Positions 53,979-63,620 of a stretch of 64,000 bases of DNA are shown one piece after another. Origin of the DNA: Cloeon dipterum (taxonomy: Eukaryota; Arthropoda; Insecta; Ephemeroptera; Baetidae); contig NC_088788.1 of NCBI RefSeq assembly GCF_949628265.1, positions 17,732,001 through 17,796,000 on the forward strand, given 5' to 3'. Numbering within the stretch: position 1 is the stretch's first letter; each line of letters starts with the position of its first letter. The notes below the pieces were generated by a model. That model saw only the letters and a list, made by a program, of their open reading frames with translations, was not told the DNA's origin and ran no database searches. Position numbers and translations under genes: made by a program.

Positions 53979-54193
53979 ATTTGAAAAGGTGGAAAAAGTG
54001 AGGAAGGGTATTCCAGTTCTTATATAACAACACGTTCCATAGGAGAATATTAGCTTTTCTTTTTAGCGGTGGCATTTTTATTCCATATTCAAGTAGTGCC
54101 AACGGAAATGACGTGTGTATTTCTAACAAAAACCTATACACGCAGCCAACGTTTCGATATGTCTTATCAAAGTTAACAAGGTGAAACTCGATG

Positions 54194-54229
54194 TATATAA
54201 ACCAGCGGAATATGTTGGTCGAAATCATT
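54194..54229 (+). promoter_or_regulatory. core promoter of protease 3 (TATA box and initiator-like element)
   Basis: TATATAA at 54194-54200 is followed by TCATT at 54225-54229. This is about 31-33 bp spacing, as in insect TATA promoters, and would give a 5' leader of about 20 bases before the ATG at 54246. Position relative to the coding start supports it; the start site is inferred. Confidence 0.55.
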
Positions 54230-54245
54230 TTGAGTTCTTGGAAAA

Positions 54246-55841
54246 ATGAGAGCTCTTCGTGATGGTCTTTTCGCTGTTCTGCTAGCAGTTATGCTACGCC
54301 AGGTAAGCATAATTTCTAGAAAACGTTCCACATGTGTAAGAAATTGTTGTATCAGGCATCAAGTGCTAAAGCGCCAACAACAATGGATATACGTAAGAAG
54401 CCTGAAAAATGGAGCTCGCAAAAACTCACTCAATTCATCAACGACCCAAATAACGCACCGAAAGTAGACTATCCTCCCAATGGGACTCACCCGCAGCCTG
54501 GTATAATAAATATATCATCGCATTTTGAGGATGTTACAATAAAACTGTCATTTATAGATATTGCTGGTACCAGAGTATTCCCCGTGTTGAGTAGTCAGAT
54601 CATCGGTGGCACCACGGCAGCAAGTAAGCAGTTTCCGTGGCAGGTCTACATAATTATTGACGATAGATGGCTTTGCGGAGGATCTATTATTTCTGAAAGT
54701 TTCATCTTGACTGCTGCTCATTGCGTTTACAAGTAAATATATACACTAAACATGAAAAGAAATTCTAACAAAATTAAATTTTCAAAAGATTGTGTATCTG
54801 CTATTAGCGAGAGAGCATATTTAGTTAAGTCTTTTAATTTCACTGAGTCTGGTTTGCGATAGTATATTATTGCTATTTTAAGAACAGCATAAATCAAACT
54901 CATTATTAGAACGGAATAGTTCAACCCCGACACCTCATGTTTTAAAATAGAATAATTTGATTGATTTTGTTTGCTGGGATAATTTTATCTACACACACTT
55001 CATATATATTATTGAAGAAGAAATTCTAATTGAATCTTCTTGTCTGGCAGGAGAGTAACGTTCGTTGTCACTGCTGGTGGAGTTACCCGCAATACAGTTG
55101 AGACAGGAGAAATTGTAATGACGTCAACAGAAAAAATTATTCACGAAAACTATGACCCAGCTCGCATTTGGAATGATATTGCGCTCATCAAAATGCCTAA
55201 CAACTACACCTTTAGTATTTACATTTGCTTTTTATCGACTTATTGCTACAAATAAATTTCAACAGATGATTTTATCAAGCCAATTAGACTGCCTAAAACT
55301 TCAGACGCAAACAAAACATTTTCGGGAATTCTGGCTACAGCGAGTGGATTTGGGAAAACGTCAAATCGTGCGAGATTTTGTATTGATTTTCGTTTGAATT
55401 ACATTTAAAAAAATTTCAGTTGGCGCTGCAAGCCAGACATTGATGTTTGTAAACCTCAACGTAATCTCCAACTCTGCGTGTTCGAGGTCGTATGGAAGCG
55501 GAATTATTTCATCAATAGTTTGCACGGCTGCTTATGTAACCAAGTCAATTTGTTCGGCAAGTCATTCAAATACACATACTTTCAAATTAATAATTTGACC
55601 AACAATAAGACTATAATAAACAGCAAAATAGATCTTAATAATTATAAATTTACCGTCTGTGTCTCAGGGTGACAGTGGTGGACCTTTGACCTACAACGAA
55701 TCGGATGCAAAGCAGACTATCATTGGCGTCGTTTCGTTTGGAAGTGCGACATCTTGTACAAGATATCCAGCTGGATATTCTCGGGTTACCAGCTTCCTTG
55801 GTTGGATCTCTACTAAAACTGGAATTGCAGTCCAACCATAA
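54246..55841 (+). CDS. secreted S1 serine protease, chymotrypsin-like, intact triad
   Basis: Exons 54246-54302, 54356-54500, 54558-54732, 55051-55214, 55266-55367, 55420-55556, 55668-55841; 317 residues. Intron phases match the two upstream paralogs; intron 3 is 318 bp and intron 6 is 111 bp, the rest 51-57 bp. Intron 6 begins GC (TCG then GCAAGT) instead of GT. A signal peptide (MRALRDGLFAVLLAVML) is followed by a cysteine-free pro-segment with DYPPNGTHPQP, then an S1 domain starting IIGG at 82. The triad is complete: His122 (T-A-A-H-C), Asp168 (W-N-D-I), Ser263 (G-D-S-G-G-P). The position-189 equivalent is Ser257, with V-S-F-G and P-A-G later, which suggests chymotrypsin- or collagenase-like preference rather than trypsin. 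The residue before IIGG is Gln81, not Arg or Lys, so trypsin-like activation is not expected; the nearest upstream Arg is 73. Probably a secreted, possibly digestive or cuticular, protease; the tissue is unknown. Confidence 0.89.
55557..55667 (+). other. GC-AG intron (intron 6 of protease 3)
   Basis: The donor reads TCG/GCAAGT and the acceptor GTCTCAG/GGTGAC. Only this donor keeps phase 0 and aligns the exon end with both paralogs, whose sixth exon also ends one residue after the conserved Cys. The nearest GT (three bases on) would break the frame to GDSGGP. Confidence 0.75.
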
Positions 55842-55877
55842 ATGTTCATTGATGAATTTTTGATTTGACACTACTCA

Positions 55878-55883
55878 AATAAA
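55878..55883 (+). terminator. polyadenylation signal of protease 3
   Basis: AATAAA 37 bp after the stop at 55841. Confidence 0.7.
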
Positions 55884-57472
55884 GTTTGATCAATTTCAAA
55901 CGTGGATATTTCTTACGCGTGCACTTCGGGTGCTAATACTAGAAATCTCCAAAGTTAGGCATTTATTTTTTAGGAGTTATTTGGGTCTTAAATATCTTTA
56001 TAGCACTACTTTGCTATTAGCTTGTTTCTTTAAATTTAATTTGAGACTCAATTCGCTCTTAAGTATTAGCGGAAATTATCAAATATAATCTGACCAAGTT
56101 GATACCTCAAGTAAATCGTTTTAAATTGGATTAAATTGGATATATAGACGCGCACTCCTAATACCAGGCTTGAGCATTCGCTCTTGCCGGCTCACAAACA
56201 TTCTCAATAGCGAATTACAAATATTTCCAAATATTTCCCTTGGATGGCGAATCATAACAGTCATACAAGAAATTAAACGAGTGATATACAATCACTCGTT
56301 ACAAGTTATGCACACAGACGTGCCAACGTGTCAAGCAGGGTTGAATACTTTCCAGGCGCTTGCAAGAGCGAGTAGACATCTAAACATTTTATCTTCCCTT
56401 TATTATAAACGCAGTTGATTGAAAACATTCAATGAATTTTCATAAAAAAATGAGTTATGAAAATGCTAAAATATATGGGAAAATAAAACAATCCGCAGCG
56501 AAGCGTCCCATTCAGATTTGTAATAAAATATCAAACTAAAATGAATTTGCGACAATGAAGAAGCTCACAATCAGCAGCTGCATGGTATAGTTGTATCTAC
56601 TTCGATGATCCCTGATGGTGGATTCACAGAAGGATGTTGAGCAAAAAACCGCACCCTTCAACAATCACGTGTCAAAACTAGGAAGAGGGTATGGTTTCCG
56701 TGAGGCGGATAATTTAATGCGAGAGCGTTTTGATTAATTCGTCCCCTGCACTTTTCCTTTGATGACACATTCTTAACAACACTGCCTATTCACAAGTTAG
56801 CTTATCACTTTTCAGATCGGTGGCCGAAGCTTCTGATATTCATTTATGTTATACTATGTATACTCGGATTTTTTAAAAGCACTTTTGTGGGAAAAACGAA
56901 GCGAAGCCTCAGCCTATTCAGAAAAAAAGTGACAGACAAGCGCATTCACCCAGCGAGCACAATGAAATTCCTCGCTGCAAAAAAATATGGAAAGGTGCAT
57001 CTGCCGCAGCTCGATAATCCTTTTCATCACGCCAGATTACCAGAAACTTGGCAGAAATTTGCGTAAAAAGGACGCATCCACTCTCTTTGTGCGATAAAAA
57101 ATGGGCTCCACGCGCGGCACTCTATGAGCCCCCTTTCTCAATCTAAGTTCAATTGAGCGCTTTTGCGTGCCATTAATTCAGGTTCACACAGGAAAATGCA
57201 GTGGTGGAGGAGAAAAACTTCTCGGTCGGGCCTACGCATGGCCGTGAAGAATAAGATCCTTTCAGGGAGGCATTGCGCCGCGACAAATCGTCTTCCGAAA
57301 GTAATAAATTTCCTCCTCGGATGCGTGTCTGTTAAATCCAACTGGATACACTGATTGAAAGTTTGGAGATAAAATGTGTAAGAACAAAGTTCAATTTATT
57401 TTTTTTAAGATGTTAATCATCCGTTAATTATTAATTTTTCAAAGTTTGTACGCCGAGTGTTCAAAAAATTTG

Positions 57473-57475
<3 letters not shown>
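55884..57475. other. non-coding interval downstream of the protease array
   Basis: No fourth paralog is seen. A tandem TTAAATTGGA duplication followed by TATATA at 56141-56146 resembles a core promoter, but no convincing exon follows; the 82-codon frame at 56170 lacks an ATG and any domain. The remainder is AT-rich with a mixed stretch near 56900-57340. Confidence 0.4.

Positions 57476-57532
<57 letters not shown>
57476..57532 (+). repeat. (GA)n microsatellite, about 28 units
   Basis: An uninterrupted AG run of 57 bases. Long GAGA tracts are binding sites for GAGA-type factors in insects, but simple expansion explains it equally well. Confidence 0.92.
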
Positions 57533-57536
<4 letters not shown>

Positions 57537-57689
57537 TGCATCACTTGTTTGTACTGCAATATCGGTCAATATCATTTTAAAACTAGCCGAGTGATCACAC
57601 AATTTGTTATTGAATCTATCAATTTATTTGCGGATAACATTAGTTTTCATCTCTTTTTATTGTTTAATTATTTATTCCTCTCCAATGTC

Positions 57690-58137
57690 ATTTACATATA
57701 TACAAAAAGAGCAAAAAGGGACATGTACAAAGTGATGAGGTCACTGTAACGTTGGCTATCAAAGAATCGTCGAGTCGTACACAGCCTTTGCTAAAACACA
57801 CTCACAAACACACGTTAAAACTCCCGCCACAAATAATCTTTTAGCTCCGATGGGAAATATTCATATTGCCGGTCTTGAAGGGGCTGAGGCAAACTGTTCC
57901 ATAGCCCAGCGATCCTGAATGAAAAGGCTCGCTGGCCGAAAAGAGTTCTCACCAAGGGTGGCAGCAGACGCCACCCTTGTCACCCTCCTGCTCAAGACCA
58001 GCCATCAAACGCGCGCCCGCATAGAAATCTGTCACGCCACAGGTACACTTCTTGTAGAACAGCAAGTCGTTGAACTGGATCTGCATCTCGATCGGCATGA
58101 TTTTTTTAACATATTGAAAGATTAAAGGATGTTTTCT
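57690..58137 (-). pseudogene. LINE reverse-transcriptase C-terminal remnant
   Basis: On the minus strand one frame from about 58137 reads PIEMQIQFNDLLFYKKC, a match to the L-P-x-x-Y-R-x-x-x-D-L-x-F-x-Y-K-C block near the end of many insect non-LTR reverse transcriptases. A shift near 57960 then gives F-R-I-A-G-L-W-N-S-L-P, followed by F-P-S-E-L-K-D-Y-L, the classic LINE terminal block (R-x-x-x-x-W-N-x-L-P, then F-K-x-x-L-K-x-Y-L), ending at TAA 57815-57817. AATAAA-like signals follow around 57660-57680 on the same strand. The frameshift and absence of the catalytic domain mark it as dead. It differs in its terminal motifs from the LINE at 34720. Confidence 0.68.
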
Positions 58138-60123
58138 AAATTTTCTGACGCAATTTTTAAAGAATATAAGTGATAAATAATTTTATGTTAGAGATAACAG
58201 TCAACATTATTTTCTATATTGATGATAAATCCTTCATTCTTCATGCAATGAATAAAAATGCTTGTTTATTCAAGAATCCCCTTAAATGTGTGCTTGTAAA
58301 AATTCATTTACGTTAAGCCCTCCCGATAAAAGACATCCTCAAAGGAGATTTTGATAATCTTCCTCCAGCAAGCATAGGAACCCTTTGCTGTCAGGGGAGG
58401 GTACGCAGTTTGTTATCATGGTAAGCCACACACGATGAAATAATCAAATTGTGCACTGGCTCGCAGGTATGGGGACGTATTGTAGGAAACCCGCGCGTCG
58501 AGTAAGCAGCCCTTGTTTGTTGCGAGCCCGCTGTTAACAATGGTTGAGGATGTAGGGTGAATGCAAAGAAAGAAAAGATCCTAAATATAATAGAGATCAC
58601 CGAAAAGAAGCGAATTACTGGCAACATTATTTATTTTTTTTCTTAAAGGTGGTTGACCACCACCCACAACTCGCTAGTTTGCTATTTTTCTGGAAAAATG
58701 TAGTTATCTTTTTTCACTCGCCGAAATGGACCATTTCCTTAATCAACAGTAGTATAACCTGGCGGGGCCTCAATGCCCGGTAGGGGGTTAAGATGAGCAG
58801 ATGAGCACATGATTATTATAGAAAATCTAGATTAAATTTTATGAAACTTTTCAAAAGCATTAAATCTGCTTTAGCAAAATAAAATTCGCCGTCAAACATT
58901 TATTTGAACATTTTAAAATTCAGTGAAATACAAATCATCAGCTGAACAGAAATTGTATACATTCTTCTTCACCACCCAACTTGTTCGTCAAGAAGTATCT
59001 CGTCAAGACAAAAAAATCAGCTTAATAAGAGGAGCAGTGTCTTATTATCTTTTCGTTATACTTCAGAGTTGAAAAAATATCGGAAATTCAAGAAAATATA
59101 AAATTAAAAATTTGTTCTGTAAGTCAAACTTGCAAAATTAATAATTGTTACTAAACAAATTTCCTTTCAACCATAATAAATGTTCTTAATCGCGAAAATT
59201 TTCACGTTGCAAAGCTACGTTTTAATTCTTCATGTCATTTATTATTCTTTTTCGCTCTGCCGTATTTATTCTCCTGTTATTTGATCGTTGAGGTGTCAAG
59301 GTTTCAATCAGTGACGGATTTTAATTGAATTGAGGCATTCAGGCGTCCACCGCAGTGACATTTGATAAACGAGCTATGATAACTAATAAGATTTATTCGG
59401 TGTGGTTCGGGTAACCTGCTCAATCATTGCGCCAAGACCAATTATTTTTAATCTCTTTCTCGCGTTCTACCTGCGTCCGATGCGAGCAATAGATGGTCGG
59501 CGTGCGATAAAAAAATAATGGCACACACGCAGACAAACGCAGAGAGCAAAACGGATACCTGGCGAATTTTTCACGGGATTATTCCGTTGAAGAGCAATGT
59601 AATAAATAATTTAATAAAAATAATAGCCTCCTTTGTGAAATTTCCTTCTGTTGCAGCCACCCTGCGGCTATCATGTGGGGAGCTATAGGTTTTACGGCGG
59701 GCTGAGCTCACGCGGGGAGAAAATCGTATTATACCCTTTTGGAGAGCCTCTATCATCGCGCAATCCCTCAAGTAGAGAGTGACAAATGGTTGTAGTGACA
59801 TGCAGGTGTCTGCAGATGCTAAACGGAGTTAAAGAGAGATTTAAATTCGGGGTTGCTGCGAGGAAAGCTCTCATGCTTTTTGTGCTTCAGCGTTGCGTTT
59901 GCTGCGCACATTTTATGATCCACCTCGTCAAAAAATGCACAGTGAGATTCGGCATAATATTGTAGGGGACGTACAAAATATAGACGATTTTGATAACCAA
60001 GCCGCTGGCTGGTGTAGATGAGCGCATTCTTAGCGTGCAATGTGCATTTGCTATGCGAGAATCCGAGCGAAGTTTGGAGGTCGATGGCCCCAATTGCGTG
60101 ATTTGCGCCACAATTTCTGCAAT
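58138..60123. other. non-coding interval
   Basis: AT-rich with moderately GC-rich patches at about 58370-58560 and 59400-59800, and a small palindrome GGTGGTTGACCACC near 58650. Minus-strand open frames (58391-58627, 59571-59874) have no recognisable domain. Confidence 0.4.
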
Positions 60124-60388
60124 CCGACAGGCTACCTGTTACTTTGCACCTTTCCAGCATGCGAGGGTGAATTTCACGGGACGAATGTTTTGGCGTATAA
60201 ATAAAAAAGTCCCTGGTGGGGGGGGGGGGGGGTAGAAACATGATCTGGTCCATAATTCCGACTTGGCTTCCTCCGATTGCTCGTGAGCCAATGGTATTTG
60301 TTCTCGATGTCATTGCGACACGAAGTTTTCACGTGTTGCTCGCTATCATGAGGTTTCTCGTCAAAAAAGAGATGGGCCGATAAAAAAT
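60124..60388 (+). mobile_element. SINE-like element, subfamily B, copy 2, with internal G-run
   Basis: The head (CCGACAGGCTACCTG, GCACCTTTCCAGCATGCG, TTCACGGGACGAATG) matches subfamily A. From about 60190 it follows the subfamily B copy at 39841: GGCGTATAAATAAAAAAG, CTGGTCCATAATTC, TTGTTCTCGATGTCATTG, CGACACGAAGTTTTCACG, and AAAAGAGATGGGCCGATAAAAAA. It is therefore the link that shows A and B are one family. A 15-base G-run at 60218-60232 sits where the others have CTGTGCGAAGG-like sequence. Confidence 0.6.
60218..60232 (+). repeat. 15-base G homopolymer
   Basis: An uninterrupted G-run within the SINE-like copy, apparently an expansion of a short G-rich motif in the element. Confidence 0.9.
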
Positions 60389-62683
60389 GCGATGGTTGAC
60401 TTCAATTGATCATTTGACATATATTAGAGTTCAATTATCTTACACTGCCCTTTTTCAAGCGTTATCCTGTTTGATGATGCTCTAGCGCAATAGGATTGCA
60501 CTTCTTTCCTGCCTTTCTTCAGCACTTTTCACGACCGTGACATTTTCGAGGATCAGGGTTGATTAAGTGAGGGAGTAATGCTCGTTAAATTTAATTGATA
60601 TTGCCATGACGATTTTCCAATGATTTATTGCTTTCCCCTCTTTTTCCAGCAGGTGCTGTAAGGGGATTTAAAATAGACCGAGAACCTTTACAAACTTAAC
60701 TGAATAAAGAGATAAATTTCTAAAACTGATTTATAGATACTCAAGTTTTTTTTTTAAAAAAAAAATAGACAAAATTGTATTGTTTAAAATCTAAAGAAAT
60801 GCCTTTGTTAGCTAATTTATCATTAATTTATGAGACAAGCAAGAAAAAACTGTCAATGAAGCTTTAAATGACACTCACTTCTTTCAGCTTATAGATTAAA
60901 AAAACTAGACTATAATGTTCACATGAACGTAACGACAAGAATTTTAAAACTGAAGTTGATGACAAGAGCACAAATGACGTAAATAAAATACACGCTCCTT
61001 GCAAGTGGCGTTCGAAACTTTGAACTTGTCAACAGAAGCAAAAAGCAGCCACTTTTTGGTATTGCAAACAGTCCGTTCCCATTTCTAGAGCATGTACTTA
61101 AAACTCCTTCTTTAGACTGTAACCCCTCAGGAGCAAGCGTTCTAAAACTTTTTAACAGTGACTAAAAACAGCATCATTAAGCCAACCCTTTTGCTCTTTT
61201 GTGAAATGAGAACACAAGCACGTACAGTGGTGCGGGTTTCTTTTATTTACGGCTCCGCTATTTTACTATTTTAGCCGATGATGTGGCTTCATAAAGAATT
61301 TAATGAACGGAACAAACTGAAATGAAAGCAATACCCCTCAGGCCGGTTACTTTTGTATTTTATTGGCTACAAAAGGGCACTACAGCTCGGCAATTAATCT
61401 TGGCAATAAAAGAAAAGTCAGTCAAAATAGTGCGCACAAGCGGAGGCCTCTCAGCCGACAGGGGTTGATTTGAATAACTGCTTGAAGAGGGTAGTTGATT
61501 CGCGCAACAGCTCGATACGAGTTGATAAGTTAATATGAGTGTAATCTGAAAGTCTAATACTCATTTTAGGTGGAAAAGAGCATCAGTCAATTCTATATAG
61601 GAGGGCTCGAGAAGTATCCGATTTCAGATAATGGTTGCAAAATATTTGACCAACATGCATTCACAGCTTCACACGCATGCTGCTGCTGCTGTGTATTCAC
61701 CCAACCTGCGAGACCAAGGTGAGGGGAATAATAGAGTATTATTTGGAGGAATTCCTTGCTATAGATACATCCTGCACTTCTTGTGGAATGCCATTGTGGG
61801 TGGCTGTCACTCCGATATTATATCACCCATCCGCGAGCAGAGCAGACCCTCACTGTCGCCACCAGGAAGCTGGACGCAAAAGATTGCTTTTTTTAGTTGA
61901 CGGCTGAAATGTTAAATTTATCGCGGAATATTTTATTTATTTTGTCTATTGCAGTTTAACTTTTAGACTTTTTGTTTGGATTTTTTTAATAAATTTACCA
62001 CCAAAAGGCAAAATCAAATTGGTCCCTGTGAATCACAACTGTATTGTACTAGCCCTTGTGCCTTTACAAATGAGTATTTAAAAGATAACCTCGGCCTTAA
62101 AGAAGCTGCGTATGAATGGAAAACTGCTCGTAGTTATACCCACATTTGACGCGAGAGTGCACGCATTCGAGTATTAAATTCAAGAAAGCTGTCAGTATTA
62201 ATCTCTTGGGGCTCTGAAAAAGCTTATTTATACAGCTGGCAATGGCCTTTGACTCATTGTGTGCAGCCAAACCCATTGTGCCGAAATGTGCGTGATAACA
62301 TTCAGCGCAGCCAGCTCCTTCCAAGTAGTGAGAGCACAAAGTGACTGAATCGAAATACCTGAATATATGACCATATATAAGGGTTGTTGTTGCCAGCAAA
62401 ATACTTGGTGGTTCTTATTGTGCTCTTTGAATAATGGATGTTTGTGAGGATGACCAATAATAGGCTGACCACCCACACGCTTGAACCACAACAGGGGATC
62501 GCGTTGTCTTTTTTTTGTGCTTAACGCCTCAATATATGCGTCAATTCAAACGTAGAAGATCCCAAGAATTTATATTTGTAGTGGATTTCTCGCAGAGATT
62601 AAAGATTAAGAGCTAAGTGATTCAAGTTCAATAAATGGAGCAAGAACTTGTATTGAAATTCAGACGCATTGATAGTACATAAA
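60389..62683. other. non-coding interval
   Basis: AT-rich DNA without supported genes. Open frames at 61631-61907 (plus) and 62097-62491 (minus) overlap others and lack motifs. Confidence 0.4.
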
Positions 62684-62947
62684 CACACACACGCACACGC
62701 GCACGCCCTCGCGCACGCCCACGCGCAAACCCACGCGCACGCGCACGCGCACGCACACGCACACACACACGCACACGCACACACACACACACACTTATAA
62801 ATTGGAGTTTATCGGATTTATATAAAAAACTGTTTTTGCTTTATATTTTTAGAGAATTTCAGAGAACGCCCTCGCGCACGCCCTCGCGCACGCCCACGCG
62901 CAAACTCACGCGCACGCCCACGCGCACGCGCACGCACACGCACACGC

Positions 62948-62989
<42 letters not shown>

Positions 62990-63620
62990 ATAAATTGGAG
63001 TTTATCGGATTTATATAAAAAACTGTTTTTGCTTTATATTTTTAGAGAATTTCAGAGAACGCCCTCGCGCACGCCCTCGCGCACGCCCACGCGCAAACCC
63101 ACGCGCAAACCCACGCGCAAACCCACGCGCAAACCCACGCGCACGCGCACGCACACGCACACGCGCACGCGCACGCACACGCACACACACACACACTTAT
63201 AAATTGGAATTTATCGGATTTATAAAAAAAACTGTTTTTGCTTTATATTTTTAGAGAATTTCAGAGAACGCCCTCGCGCACGCCCTCGCGCACGCCCACG
63301 CGCAAACCCACGCGCAAACCCACGCGCACGCGCACGCACACGCACACGCGCACGCGCACGCACACGCACACGCGCACGCGCACGCACACGCACACACACA
63401 CACACACTTATAAATTGGAATTTATCGGATTTATAAAAAAAACTGTTTTTGCTTTATATTTTTAGAGAATTTCAGAGAACGCCCTCGCGCACGCCCACGC
63501 GCAAACCCACGCGCACGCCCACGCGCAAACCCACGCACACGCGCACGCACACACACTTATAAATTGGAATTTATCGGATTTATAAAAAAAACTGTTTCTG
63601 CTTTATATTTTTAGAGAATG
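62684..63620 (+). repeat. composite minisatellite: AT-rich linker plus CG/CA alternating blocks
   Basis: Five linkers of about 73 bp start with CTTATAAATTGGA at 62794, 62987, 63196, 63407 and 63556, giving spacings of 193, 209, 211 and 149 bp. Each runs to TTTTTAGAGAATTTCAGAG (TGTCAAAG in the last). Between them are blocks of CGCCCTCGCGCACGCC, then CGCGCAAACCCA, then (CGCA)n and finally (CA)n. Linkers 1-2 share GGAGTTTA and TTTATATAAAAAAC; linkers 3-5 share GGAATTTA and TTTATAAAAAAAAC, so the array has two sub-lineages. Open frames through it encode only R/T/H/P low-complexity sequence and are not genes. Confidence 0.9.

Noticed and set aside
55884..56440. Possible fourth protease gene downstream of the array
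   Set aside because: A TATA-like site at 56141 is present, but no IIGG, AHC, NDI or GDSGG block follows within the window.
59819..60313. 164-codon minus-strand frame
   Set aside because: It crosses the SINE-like copy and a G homopolymer (giving a proline run); no domain or splice structure.
62599..63465. Several 60-75 codon frames of Arg/Thr/His or Cys/Ala/Val repeats on both strands
   Set aside because: They are translations of the CG/CA minisatellite and are low complexity only.
62684..63620. CRISPR-like array of repeats and spacers
   Set aside because: The genome is eukaryotic, the 'spacers' are simple CG/CA sequence, and the linkers are too long and variably spaced.
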